From contig JBNKIW010000005.1 in NCBI GenBank assembly GCA_050290865.1, forward strand, positions 1-64,000: a stretch of DNA of 64,000 bases. Reading direction: 5' to 3'. The notes beneath the pieces were generated by a model. That model saw only the letters and a list, made by a program, of their open reading frames with translations, was not told where the DNA came from and did no database searches. Positions 47,266 through 56,024 of this stretch are shown piece after piece. Each line of letters starts with the position of its first letter. Position 1 is the first letter of the stretch. The stretch is from JARRLC01 sp050290865 (GTDB lineage: Bacteria; Pseudomonadota; Alphaproteobacteria; Rhizobiales; Rhodomicrobiaceae). Position numbers and translations under genes: made by a program.

Positions 47266-47619
47266 ATGAGACTATGGACCCAAATCGCGCTGGCGGCTGC
47301 ACTTGCAGCGATGACGGCTTCCTCCACGTCGCGTGGAGCGGAGACGTTGCGCGGCATTGCGCCCGCCGAGGATCGGCGTGAGCTTGTGACACCGAAAGCG
47401 GAGCCCCCCAAGGCGGCGCCGCTCAGATGCACGCCGAATTGGACGGCCGAGAAATACAAGCCCTTTGGCAAGGTGCAGCACGAGGTTAAGAAGCGTTACG
47501 GCGATGTGCGGATCCTGCGCGTCGCTCTTTGTGGCGAGGGCGAGGGCGCCTTCTTTCAGATCGTCATCATCTCCGGTACCGGTTCCCTCAGCCGGGTGCA
47601 GATCGCCGCGGCCAACTGA
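47266..47619 (+). CDS. Small exported protein upstream of the two-component system
   Basis: From ATG 47266 the product is 117 residues with a signal peptide (about 1-26). The mature part has two cysteines (LRCTPNW and ALCGEG), likely a disulfide, and a compact domain ending VIISGTGSLSRVQIAA. It resembles the small PepSY-like or SmpA-like periplasmic proteins often found beside sensor kinases, but no family is certain. It precedes the response regulator by 103 bases on the same strand and may modulate the kinase. Confidence 0.65.
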   Translation: MRLWTQIALAAALAAMTASSTSRGAETLRGIAPAEDRRELVTPKAEPPKAAPLRCTPNWTAEKYKPFGKVQHEVKKRYGDVRILRVALCGEGEGAFFQIVIISGTGSLSRVQIAAAN

Positions 47620-47722
47620 GGCCTTCCTTTCTTAAACCTGAGAAGCGGAGACTCGGGATTGCGGGCGTAAGAGTTTTGTTGCAAAGTCGCCCCACTCGTC
47701 AGTTTCTTTGAAGGCTACCCAG

Positions 47723-48394
47723 ATGAGACTTCTCGTCGTCGAAGACGACCGCGACTTGAGCAGGCAACTCGTCACCGCACTCAGTCAGGGGGGGTACGCC
47801 GTCGATACCGCTTTTGACGGCGAAGAGGGGCATTTTCTCGGCGACACCGAGCCCTATGACGCCGTCATTCTTGATCTTGGCCTGCCCAAGCTGGATGGTT
47901 TGAGCGTGCTGGAGGCCTGGCGCCGCGATGACCGGCGCTTTCCCGTACTCATCCTTACCGCGCGTGACCGCTGGAGCGACAAGGTGGCGGGCATCGACGC
48001 GGGTGCCGACGATTACGTCGCCAAGCCGTTCCATGTCGAGGAGGTTCTGGCGCGGGTGCGCGCGCTTCTCCGCCGCAGCGCGGGCCATGCGAAAAGCGAA
48101 ATCGAGTGCGGCCCCTTGCGGCTTAACACCAAGCTCGCGCGCGTGACGTTGGACGGCGTTCCGGTGAAGCTGACGGGGCTCGAATACCGGCTGCTCGCCT
48201 ATCTCGTGCATCACCAGGGGCGCGTGGTGCCGCGGCTGGAACTGGTGGAACATCTCTATGAACAGGATTTCGACCGCGATTCGAACACGATTGAGGTGTT
48301 TATCGGGAGGCTGAGGAAGAAGATTTCAGCCGATATGATCCAGACCGTTCGCGGCCTGGGCTATTGCATCACCGCTCCTGAGCATGAAGCGTAG
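47723..48394 (+). CDS. OmpR/PhoP-family response regulator
   Basis: This transcription factor is controlled by the kinase encoded next. The receiver domain has the acidic pair EDD (7-9), the phosphoacceptor D51 (VILDLGLP), the T/S switch (LTARD) and K in DYVAKPF. A winged-helix DNA-binding domain follows (LTGLEYRLLAYL, VFIGRLRKKI, VRGLGYCI). The ATG at 47723 is chosen over a TTG five codons upstream. The 223-residue length is normal. The pairing and order match alphaproteobacterial PhoP-like regulators; the regulon is unknown. Confidence 0.92.
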   Translation: MRLLVVEDDRDLSRQLVTALSQGGYAVDTAFDGEEGHFLGDTEPYDAVILDLGLPKLDGLSVLEAWRRDDRRFPVLILTARDRWSDKVAGIDAGADDYVAKPFHVEEVLARVRALLRRSAGHAKSEIECGPLRLNTKLARVTLDGVPVKLTGLEYRLLAYLVHHQGRVVPRLELVEHLYEQDFDRDSNTIEVFIGRLRKKISADMIQTVRGLGYCITAPEHEA

Positions 48395-49763
48395 TTCGCT
48401 TTCCCGGCGCCTGTTTTTCTCGGCCGCCCTATGGATGCTGCTTGTGCTGCCCTTTGCGGCGGCCGTGCTGATCTCGCTTTATTCCGATGCCGTCGAGCAT
48501 AGCTTCGATGCACGGCTCCACCAGAATATCGAGTATCTGATCGCGACCACGTCGCGGGGCAAGAGCGTGGAGATCCTCGAGCCGCCGATCCAGGGCGAGC
48601 CGATGTTCAGCCTGCCATTTTCCGGCTGGTACTATCAGATAAAGTCGCTGAGCGATCAGCGCATCATTTACAGATCCGACTCGCTGGTGTCGGAGACGCT
48701 GAAGCTGCCCAGCGAGAGAGGCATATCGCCCGGTGCGGAGGGGAGCCGCCGTGCGTATATCACCGGGCCGGAGGAGCAGCCCCTGCGTATCCTGGAGCGG
48801 GAGATTTCCATCACCGAAAAGGATCAGCAGCGCCGCTATGCCTACGCCGTCGCGGGGGACGCTAATGAGATCTATATCCCCGTGGACGCCTTCCGCTGGA
48901 TGCTGATCGTTGCCTTCTGCATGCTCGGCGCCGGCCTCCTGATCGCGACCTTTTTTCAGGTGCAATGGGGCCTGAGGCCACTCCACGAGATCGGCGCCAA
49001 GCTCGCCGCGATCCGCTCCGGCGAAGCCTCGCAACTGGAAGGCGCTCTGCCTGAGGAAATCCAGCCGCTGCAAGAGGAGTTGAACGCTCTCATTCAGTCC
49101 AATCAGCAGATCATCGAGCGCGCGCGCACCCATGTCGGCAATCTCGCCCATGCGTTGAAGACGCCGCTGTCGGTCATCACCAACGAAGCCCGGGGGCAGT
49201 CTGGCGATTTTCCGGCGAAAGTCGCCGAACAGGCCGAACTGATGCGCGAGCACATCACGCATCATCTCAGCCGCGCCCAGATCGCCGCGCGCGTGAGCAT
49301 CGTCGGCGGCGTGACCGACGTCGGGGAGACGTTGCGCTCTTTGACCAATGCGCTGTCGCGAATATTCCGGGAGAAGGACATCACCTTTTCCGTGGACTGC
49401 CCGGCTGGCGCGAAATTCCGGGGCGAGAAACAGGATTTGCAGGAGATGGTGGGCAATCTTCTGGACAACGCGTGCAAGTGGACAGCGTCCAAAGTGGAAG
49501 TCCGGGTCGAACTGATGCCGGGGACCAGGCCCGGCGCGGGCCGGCAATTGGCGGTGATGGTTATCGATGACGGGCCGGGTCTGCCTCCGGACAAGTTGAA
49601 CGCCGCGGTCCAGCGCGGCAACCGGCTGGATGAAAGCAAGCCCGGCACCGGCCTCGGCCTTTCCATCGTTGCCGATCTTGCCGATATCTATTATGGGAAT
49701 TTCACACTCCAGAACGTGCCAGAAGGCGGGCTGTGCGCCAAAGTGAGTCTGCCCGCCGCGTGA
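48384..49763 (+). CDS. Sensor histidine kinase, PhoQ-like
   Basis: The 459-residue kinase has two membrane helices (about 12-32 and 172-192) flanking a periplasmic sensor of about 140 residues. A HAMP-like linker and the HisKA domain with H256 in NLAHALKTPL follow. The ATPase domain has the N-box NLLDNACKW, DDGPGLP and GTGLGLS. It overlaps its response regulator by 11 bases. Signal identity is unknown; PhoQ-type kinases sense divalent cations or membrane stress. Confidence 0.92.
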   Translation: MKRSSLSRRLFFSAALWMLLVLPFAAAVLISLYSDAVEHSFDARLHQNIEYLIATTSRGKSVEILEPPIQGEPMFSLPFSGWYYQIKSLSDQRIIYRSDSLVSETLKLPSERGISPGAEGSRRAYITGPEEQPLRILEREISITEKDQQRRYAYAVAGDANEIYIPVDAFRWMLIVAFCMLGAGLLIATFFQVQWGLRPLHEIGAKLAAIRSGEASQLEGALPEEIQPLQEELNALIQSNQQIIERARTHVGNLAHALKTPLSVITNEARGQSGDFPAKVAEQAELMREHITHHLSRAQIAARVSIVGGVTDVGETLRSLTNALSRIFREKDITFSVDCPAGAKFRGEKQDLQEMVGNLLDNACKWTASKVEVRVELMPGTRPGAGRQLAVMVIDDGPGLPPDKLNAAVQRGNRLDESKPGTGLGLSIVADLADIYYGNFTLQNVPEGGLCAKVSLPAA

Positions 49764-49890
49764 GGAGCGGTGAACGACGGGCCGCAAAAAAGCCAGATTG
49801 CCGCCCTTAACGTAACGCGGGAACGGGTATCGCAATGGAATCGGACGGTCCAGACGGGCGACGGGCTTGTCCGGCATTTACGGGGAAGAT

Positions 49891-50343
49891 ATGAAACTCA
49901 TCAGACTTCTGGCTGCGGGGGCAGTGATGCTGCCGCTTGCGGCGTGTTCCAACAATCAGGATACCGGAACCGTAGTGGGCGCCGTGGCGGGTGGCGTCAT
50001 CGGCAATCAGTTCGGGCATGGCGCAGGCCGCGCGCTTGCCACCGTTGGTGGCGCCGTCGTTGGTGGCCTTATCGGCAGTTCCATCGGCAAGGCAATGGAC
50101 GAGGAAGATCGCCGTCAGGCGATGGCGGCGGAATATCGCGCCCTCGAAGAAGAAAGCGATGAGCCGGTCCGCTGGCGCAACGAGCGCTCCGGCCACTACG
50201 GCTACATCAAGCCCCGCCGCTCCTATCGCAGCGCCGGTTTGAGATGCCGCGAATATGAGCACACTGTCTATATCGATGGCCGTCCCGAGACGATGGTCGG
50301 CAGGGCCTGTCGGCAGCGTGATGGCAGCTGGAAGGCTGTCTGA
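49891..50343 (+). CDS. Glycine-zipper outer-membrane lipoprotein
   Basis: A lipobox (LPLAAC, Cys near 19) gives a lipid-anchored protein. A glycine-zipper segment (VGAVAGGVIGNQFG, then GGAVVGGLIGSSIG, about residues 27-70) is typical of the 17-kDa-antigen/Rickettsia-like surface family. The C-terminal part has two cysteines (LRCREYEH and RACRQRDG). The ATG at 49891 follows GGGGAAG and is preferred to an upstream start. Members stabilise the envelope or bind peptidoglycan. It is 127 bases after the kinase. Confidence 0.8.
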   Translation: MKLIRLLAAGAVMLPLAACSNNQDTGTVVGAVAGGVIGNQFGHGAGRALATVGGAVVGGLIGSSIGKAMDEEDRRQAMAAEYRALEEESDEPVRWRNERSGHYGYIKPRRSYRSAGLRCREYEHTVYIDGRPETMVGRACRQRDGSWKAV

Positions 50344-50519
50344 CGGCCGGCGGTCGGCAGGGCGGGTGTACGGTGCGGCTTAACCATCGCCGTATTCGCG
50401 CGGAAATTTGAAGCGCTGTGTCATGCCGACGCAGCGCTTTTCGCTTGATTCTGCAGCGCCCTGCCTTGATATCGTGACCATACATTCGGCTTGTGGACGA
50501 GCATCGGGCTTAACCGTAC

Positions 50520-51584
50520 ATGGCATTGTGGATCGTATTTGCCGTCTTGACCGCGCTCGCCACGCTGGCGGTGCTGCGCCCGTATCTGCGCCGCGAAGAC
50601 AGCACGCAGGCGTTGGGGCCTCGCGACATCGACATTTACAAGCAGCAGCTGCGCGAGGTCGAGGACGAGCGCGCGCGCGGTCTTCTCGGCGAGGCCGAGG
50701 CGAAGGCTGCGCAGATCGAGATTTCCCGCCGTATCCTGGCACTGTCGGAGGAGAAAGCCGCGGATGGTGGTGCGCTGAAGCCCGCGTCCGGGGCCGTGCT
50801 GTATGGGATGGCGGGCCTCGTGGTCGCGCTGACGCTCGGCATCTATCTGAGCTATGGCTCTCCCGGTCTTCCCGGCCAGCCGCTCGGCAGCCGCGCCGCG
50901 CCGAGCATGGAGAGCGCCGTCGCGCGGATCGAGAAGCACCTGCGCGCAACGCCGAATGACGCCAGGGGCTGGACGGTCATCGGCGGGCTTTACGCGCGCC
51001 TCGGCCGCTTCGCCGACGCCGCAGACGCGTATGGCAAGGCGATAGCTATCGCCGGTGAAGACGCCATGCTGCTCGCCAATCAGGGCGAGGCCCTCACTTT
51101 CGCCAACAAGGGCGTGGTCCCGGCGGAGGCGCGCGGCCTCTTCGAAAAGGCGTTGGGCAAGGACGAAAACAACATCAAGGCCGGTTTCTGGCTCGGCGCC
51201 GCCGACGAGCAGGCGGGCAAGTTCGCGGATGCCGCGAGCCGCTACCGCAAGCTGCTGAAGGCGGAGTTGCCCGAAAAGGTCAAGGGCGCGCTGCGTCAGC
51301 GGTTGGCGACTGCCGAGCGGCGTGCCGCCGGCGGACCTCGGAAGGACGCCACCGCAGCCGAGGACGCGATGATCGAGCGCATGGTTGCGCGTCTGGCCGA
51401 ACGGCTGAAAGCCGATGGCTCCGATCTCACCGGCTGGCTGAGGCTGGTCCAGTCCTATATGGTGATGGGCCGGCGCGACGACGCCGAGAAAGCCCTGAAG
51501 GATGCCCGGCGCAATTTCGCGGGCAATACCGAAGCGCTCGGCAGGATCGATGCGCTGGCGAAATCGCTGGGGCTGGCGTCATAG
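50520..51584 (+). CDS. ccmI: Cytochrome c maturation protein CcmI
   Basis: CcmI chaperones apocytochrome c for haem ligation. Two membrane helices (about 2-20 and 93-112) flank a cytoplasmic coiled segment (DIDIYKQQLREVEDERARG), and a TPR-containing periplasmic domain follows (about 130-350). The order ccmI-ccmE-ccmF-ccmH is the usual alphaproteobacterial one. The 354-residue length is normal. Confidence 0.88.
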   Translation: MALWIVFAVLTALATLAVLRPYLRREDSTQALGPRDIDIYKQQLREVEDERARGLLGEAEAKAAQIEISRRILALSEEKAADGGALKPASGAVLYGMAGLVVALTLGIYLSYGSPGLPGQPLGSRAAPSMESAVARIEKHLRATPNDARGWTVIGGLYARLGRFADAADAYGKAIAIAGEDAMLLANQGEALTFANKGVVPAEARGLFEKALGKDENNIKAGFWLGAADEQAGKFADAASRYRKLLKAELPEKVKGALRQRLATAERRAAGGPRKDATAAEDAMIERMVARLAERLKADGSDLTGWLRLVQSYMVMGRRDDAEKALKDARRNFAGNTEALGRIDALAKSLGLAS

Positions 51585-51626
51585 AAGGGCGGCGCGGCCC
51601 GCCGCTGGACCAGAAAGGAACGGCAA

Positions 51627-52100
51627 ATGACGAGAAAACAGCGTAGAGGCGTGTTTATCGGCGTGGGGTTGGGCATTCTGGGCCTGGCCATCGGGCTGGT
51701 GCTGTTCACGCTGTCGGACTCCATCGTCTTCTTCTACAGCCCGAGCGACATCGTGGAGAAGAACATCCGGCCCGGTCAGCGCATACGCCTTGGCGGTCTG
51801 GTGAGCGAAGGCAGCGTCAAGCGCGACCAGGGCACGCAAATCCAGTTCGTCGTCACCGATGGCAAGAGCACGATGAACGTTACGTATACCGGCCTTCTGC
51901 CGGACCTGTTCCGCGAGAAGCAGGGTGTGGTGGCCGAGGGCAAAATCGGTGCGGATGGTGTCTTCCACGCCGACACCGTACTCGCCAAGCATGATGAGAA
52001 CTATATGCCGCGCGAAGTGGCCGATGCGCTGAAGAAGCAGGGCGTCTGGCAAGGGCAGGGCGGGGCGAAGGCGTTGCAGAACACATCGGCGCCGAAGTGA
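51627..52100 (+). CDS. ccmE: Haem chaperone CcmE
   Basis: CcmE carries haem covalently on a histidine before passing it to CcmF. The N-terminal anchor helix (about 8-28) is followed by an OB-fold domain. The conserved haem-binding histidine is in LAKHDENYMP near residue 125, with the tyrosine of the HDENY motif. A GGAACGG site precedes the ATG. The length of 157 is normal. Confidence 0.94.
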   Translation: MTRKQRRGVFIGVGLGILGLAIGLVLFTLSDSIVFFYSPSDIVEKNIRPGQRIRLGGLVSEGSVKRDQGTQIQFVVTDGKSTMNVTYTGLLPDLFREKQGVVAEGKIGADGVFHADTVLAKHDENYMPREVADALKKQGVWQGQGGAKALQNTSAPK

Positions 52101-52170
52101 TGCCCGTTCTTCCTTGGTTATGGCACGCGCCAACGGAGCAGGCCCGGACGCCCGCAACCGGCGAAGCAGC

Positions 52171-52262
52171 GTAGCGATGGGACAAGCAAGAACCATCCTC
52201 AAGTAGCGAAGCGATAGGACAAGCAAAAACCGTCCTGAAGTAGCGAAGCGATAGGACAAGCA
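52171..52262 (+). repeat. 37-base tandem repeat between ccmE and ccmF
   Basis: A 37-base unit beginning GTAGCGAAGCGATAGGACA is complete at 52203-52239 and partly repeated at 52240-52262. A diverged, 5-base-shorter copy precedes it at 52171-52202. The last copy ends six bases before the ccmF GTG start, so the repeats occupy the leader. They may expand or contract. Confidence 0.85.
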
Positions 52263-52267
52263 TAACC

Positions 52268-54268
52268 GTGATCATTGAAACCGGCCATTTCGCACTCATC
52301 CTCGCTCTGGCGGTTGCCTGCCTGCAGACGGGCTCCGTGGTCTGGGCCTCCTATGCCCATGACGAGAAGGCGCGGGCGATGGCTCCGGCGGCCGCCATCA
52401 CGCAGTTCGTGTTGCTTGCCGCCGCGTTCGGGGCGCTGGTCTGGGCGTATGCTGGGTCCGATTTTTCGGTCGAAAACGTTTGGCGTAATTCGCACTCCGC
52501 CAAGCCGCTCATCTACAAGATCTCCGGCACCTGGGGCAATCACGAGGGTTCCATGGTGCTCTGGGTGCTGATCCTCGCGGCATTCGGCGCCGCCGTCGCA
52601 CTGTTCGGCCACAACCTGCCGGATCGCCTGAAATCCAACGTGCTGGCCGTGCAAGGCTCGATCGGCATTGCCTTCCTCGCCTTCATCGTTGCCACATCCA
52701 ACCCGTTTGCGCGGCTCGACCCGGCACCCTTCGAGGGCAACGGGCTCAATCCGATCCTGCAGGACCCGGGCCTCGCCTTTCACCCGCCGCTGCTCTATGC
52801 GGGCTATGTCGGCCTTTCGATGGCCTATTCCTTCGCCGTCGCTGCGCTCATCGAGGGACGCATCAGCGCCGCCTGGGCGCGCTGGGTGCGGCCGTGGACA
52901 CTTGCAGCCTGGATCTTCCTGACCCTGGGCATCGCCACGGGGTCGTGGTGGGCGTATTACGAACTGGGCTGGGGCGGCTGGTGGTTCTGGGACCCGGTTG
53001 AAAACGCCTCCTTCGTGCCCTGGCTGGCGGCCACGGCGCTCCTGCATTCGGCCATCGTCACCGAAAAGCGCGAGGCGTTGAAGGCATGGACGGTGCTGCT
53101 TGCCATCATCGCCTTTGCGCTCAGCCTCATCGGGACGTTCATCGTGCGATCGGGCGTGCTGACCTCGGTTCACGCCTTCGCCGTCGATCCGGCGCGGGGC
53201 GTGTTCGTGCTGCTGATCATCGCGCTTTTTGCCGGTACGGCGCTCGGGCTGTTCGCTTGGCGTGCGCCGCTTCTGCGCTCCACCGGTCTCTTCGCGCCGA
53301 TCTCGCGCGAAGGCAGCCTGCTGCTGAACAACCTTCTTTTGACGGCCGCGTGCGGCACCGTGCTGACGGGAACGCTGGCGCCGATGGTGCTGGAGGCGCT
53401 CGGGCACAAAATTTCCGTTGGCGCCCCTTACTACGACACGGTTTTTCCCGTGTTCATGATCCCGCTTCTGATCGTGGTGCCGTTCGGGCCGTTCCTGGCC
53501 TGGAAGCGCGGTGACATTTACGGTGTCGGTCAACGCCTGATGGCGGCGGCGGCGCTCGGCATCCTCGCCATGGCCGTGTCGGTGGCGCTGACGCAGCGCG
53601 GGCCGGTGCTGGCGCCATTCGGCATCGGGCTCGGCGTGTGGGTGATCGCGGGCGCGCTTTCGGAAATGGCGTTCCGGGTCAAGGCGTTTGCCGCGCCCTG
53701 GGGCGAGGTGCGCCGCCGTCTCGCCGGTCTGCCGCGCTCGAACTGGGGTACAGCGGCCGCGCATATCGGGCTCGGGCTCGCCGTCCTCGGTATCGTCGCC
53801 ACCAGCGCCTGGAAAACGGAGCAGGTGTTGACGATGAAGATCGGCCAGAAGACGCAGTTTGCCGGTTATGAGCTGGTTTTCGAGCGCGTAGGCAGCCGTG
53901 ACGGTCCGAATTACAATGAACAGTTCGGGGTATTTGCGCTGATGAAGGCGGGCTCGCCCGACCGCATCACCACGCTGACGCCCGCCAAGCGCCAATACAT
54001 CCAGCCGCGGATGCCCACGACCGAAACCGCCATCCATCTGTCCTGGGCCGGCGATTTCTATGTCGCGCTTGGTGATCCCTCGGAGGATGGCAAGGCGGTC
54101 GCTGTCCGCATCTATTTCCATCCGCTGGTGCGGCTGATCTGGATCGGGGCGCTGATCATGGCGATCGGCGGCGGCATTTCGCTGTCCGACCGGCGTCTGC
54201 GTGTCGGAGCGCCGGCCAGACGCTCCCGCGAGCCGGGCACCATGACCGCTGCGGGGCAACCGTCATGA
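52268..54268 (+). CDS. ccmF: Cytochrome c haem lyase subunit CcmF
   Basis: CcmF is a large inner-membrane protein that attaches haem to apocytochrome c. About 14 helices are visible, and the tryptophan-rich WWD motif is GGWWFWDPVENASF. The periplasmic loop near the C-terminus (about 540-620) is also typical. The start is GTG at 52268, immediately after a tandem repeat. The length of 666 is normal. Its stop overlaps ccmH by four bases. Confidence 0.95.
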   Translation: MIIETGHFALILALAVACLQTGSVVWASYAHDEKARAMAPAAAITQFVLLAAAFGALVWAYAGSDFSVENVWRNSHSAKPLIYKISGTWGNHEGSMVLWVLILAAFGAAVALFGHNLPDRLKSNVLAVQGSIGIAFLAFIVATSNPFARLDPAPFEGNGLNPILQDPGLAFHPPLLYAGYVGLSMAYSFAVAALIEGRISAAWARWVRPWTLAAWIFLTLGIATGSWWAYYELGWGGWWFWDPVENASFVPWLAATALLHSAIVTEKREALKAWTVLLAIIAFALSLIGTFIVRSGVLTSVHAFAVDPARGVFVLLIIALFAGTALGLFAWRAPLLRSTGLFAPISREGSLLLNNLLLTAACGTVLTGTLAPMVLEALGHKISVGAPYYDTVFPVFMIPLLIVVPFGPFLAWKRGDIYGVGQRLMAAAALGILAMAVSVALTQRGPVLAPFGIGLGVWVIAGALSEMAFRVKAFAAPWGEVRRRLAGLPRSNWGTAAAHIGLGLAVLGIVATSAWKTEQVLTMKIGQKTQFAGYELVFERVGSRDGPNYNEQFGVFALMKAGSPDRITTLTPAKRQYIQPRMPTTETAIHLSWAGDFYVALGDPSEDGKAVAVRIYFHPLVRLIWIGALIMAIGGGISLSDRRLRVGAPARRSREPGTMTAAGQPS

Positions 54269-54750
54269 AACACCGATCATTCGCCGCTGCGCTGGCCGTC
54301 CTGAGCCTTATCGCGGTTGCGGCTCCAGCCCGCGCCGTCGAGCCCGACGAAATGTTGGCCGATCCGGCGCTGGAAGCCAAGGCGCGCGAGATTTCCGCCG
54401 AGCTGCGTTGTCTGGTTTGTCAGAACCAGTCCATCGACGACTCCAACGCGCCGCTCGCGCGCGACCTGCGCGTTGTTGTCCGCGAGCGGCTCGTCGCCGG
54501 TGACAGCAAGGAGCAGGTGATCGACTACGCGGTTGCGCGGTACGGTGAGTTTATCCTCCTGCGTCCACGGTTCTCCGCGAAGACCGCATTATTGTGGTTC
54601 GCACCGCTCCTGCTGCTCGCTGCAGGCGGAGTCCTGGCGTATCGCGCGGTCCGTCCGGCGCCGGGGAACGCCACCACCGGGGGGCCGCAGCCGCTGACCG
54701 AGGCGGAAAAAGCGCGGCTAGCCGATATTCTGGATCAAGACGGCAAGTGA
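54265..54750 (+). CDS. ccmH: Thiol-disulfide subunit CcmH
   Basis: CcmH reduces the apocytochrome CXXCH cysteines before haem attachment. A signal peptide (about 1-23) is followed by the redox motif LRCLVCQNQSI (CLVC) and a C-terminal helix (about 110-130) that anchors the protein. The ATG overlaps the ccmF stop. At 161 residues it is the short CcmL/CcmH form, without the fused CcmI-like part found in E. coli. Confidence 0.94.
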   Translation: MKHRSFAAALAVLSLIAVAAPARAVEPDEMLADPALEAKAREISAELRCLVCQNQSIDDSNAPLARDLRVVVRERLVAGDSKEQVIDYAVARYGEFILLRPRFSAKTALLWFAPLLLLAAGGVLAYRAVRPAPGNATTGGPQPLTEAEKARLADILDQDGK

Positions 54751-55187
54751 ACGGCGAAGGCAGGAGCCTGCGGGCGTGCTGACGGCACGGCAAAACACTT
54801 TTTCCGTATCGTGATGAAAGCTGCCTTGGTCAGCCGTTTCTCTGTGAACGTCCATGCGACAACGCGGTTCACTGATCTACCGGTTGTGGCTGGTAGATGT
54901 TATTCACTACTATCCTTAGTGGATGATCTACTTATGGAAATATTCATCACCGATTTCGTAAAAACCGGCCATACATTGTTTGTTGTGGTGGAATATCGTG
55001 AAGATATGGCTATAATGGCGGCATAGGTTGTCGGCGCGCATACCTTGAGCTTGATCTGCCCCCTCGCCCGTTACAGGTCATCGCTCTGCAGAGGCCGAAA
55101 CAGCTTCTGCGCTCCAGGACTTCATCATGGAGCATGGAGGGAAAGGACGCGCAGCACCGGGTTCAATTCTTGACGGGACTTTCAATC
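54751..55187. other. Low-G+C intergenic region between ccmH and the GntR regulator
   Basis: No gene is supported here. A 71-codon plus-strand frame (54811-55026) encodes an unfamiliar peptide without a good start site. The stretch around 54870-55030 is visibly richer in A and T than its neighbours. It contains two palindromes, at 54875-54898 and 54905-54921. It may be the leader and operator region of the downstream regulator. Confidence 0.5.
54875..54898. promoter_or_regulatory. Candidate operator palindrome
   Basis: ATCTACC (54875-54881) and GGTAGAT (54892-54898) are perfect 7-base complements with a 10-base spacer. A second, smaller palindrome (CACTA/TAGTG) lies at 54905-54921. GntR-family factors often bind such sites near their own gene, which starts about 290 bases downstream. 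A weak ccmH terminator is the alternative. Confidence 0.3.
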
Positions 55188-55970
55188 ATGGAAGAAAAAG
55201 CGGCCGAGAGTCGAAGCAGTCAGTATTTTTCCTGCGACTTGATGGACGGCGTGCCGCCCATCGAGAGGCGTCATCTTCACGATGAACTGCGCGAGCGGCT
55301 GCGCGATGCCATCATCACCGGTGAACTCGCGCCCAACGCCAAGGTTCCCGAAAAAGAGCTTTGCGAGCGTTTCGGGGTGTCGCGCACCCCCCTGCGTGAG
55401 GCCCTGAAAGTCCTGGCCCATGAGGGGCTCGTCATCCTGAACCACAATCGCGGCGCGACCGTCAGCCCTCTTACGATACACGACCTGGAAGAAGCCTTTC
55501 CGGTCTACGCGCATCTGGAGGCTCTGGCCGGCGAACTCGCCTGCGCCCGTGCGACGGCCGAGGAGATCGAAGAAATCCGTCAGTTGCATGAGCGGATGGT
55601 GGGCCACTACAGCTGCAACGACCTGCAGCACTGCCTCGATATGGACGACATGATCCACGAGCGCATCCAGCTTGCGGCGCGCAATACCACCTTGCTGCAG
55701 ATATTGCGGACCGTCTCGGGGCCGATCAGGCGGGCACGCATGTATGCGGCCAGCCTGAAGGCTGAACTCGCGGACGCGATTGCCGATCATGAGGGCATCA
55801 TCGCCGCGCTCGAGGCGCGTGACGGCATGCGGCTGGCCGTGCTGCTGCGTGCGCACATGGACAACGCGCTTGAATGCCTGAAGAGCGCGCTGGCTCCGTG
55901 TATGGTCCCGGCAGCCGAAGACGGGGGCATAACCGAATTCGAGATGAACAATCCCGCTTGCCATGTGTAG
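55188..55970 (+). CDS. GntR-family (FadR/FCD) transcriptional regulator
   Basis: The N-terminal winged helix (LRDAIITGELAPNAKVPEKE is split here as LRDAIITGEL and APNAKVPEKE) with CERFGVSRTPLREALKVL is the GntR DNA-binding domain. An all-helical FCD effector domain follows (about 95-230), with D/H residues suited to bind a metal and an organic acid (DMDDMIHERI, HEGIIAALEARD). The start at 55188 (MEEKAAES) is chosen; a start at 55134 would add 18 residues. The ligand and targets are unknown; no obvious catabolic operon is adjacent. Confidence 0.85.
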   Translation: MEEKAAESRSSQYFSCDLMDGVPPIERRHLHDELRERLRDAIITGELAPNAKVPEKELCERFGVSRTPLREALKVLAHEGLVILNHNRGATVSPLTIHDLEEAFPVYAHLEALAGELACARATAEEIEEIRQLHERMVGHYSCNDLQHCLDMDDMIHERIQLAARNTTLLQILRTVSGPIRRARMYAASLKAELADAIADHEGIIAALEARDGMRLAVLLRAHMDNALECLKSALAPCMVPAAEDGGITEFEMNNPACHV

Positions 55971-56024
55971 CGGAGCGCTGGCGCTCGAAAAAGAATTGTT
56001 CTGCGGCCATGTCGCGCGTGATGG

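Noticed and set aside
54811..55026. 71-codon frame after ccmH
   Set aside because: The peptide matches no family and the start lacks a ribosome-binding site.
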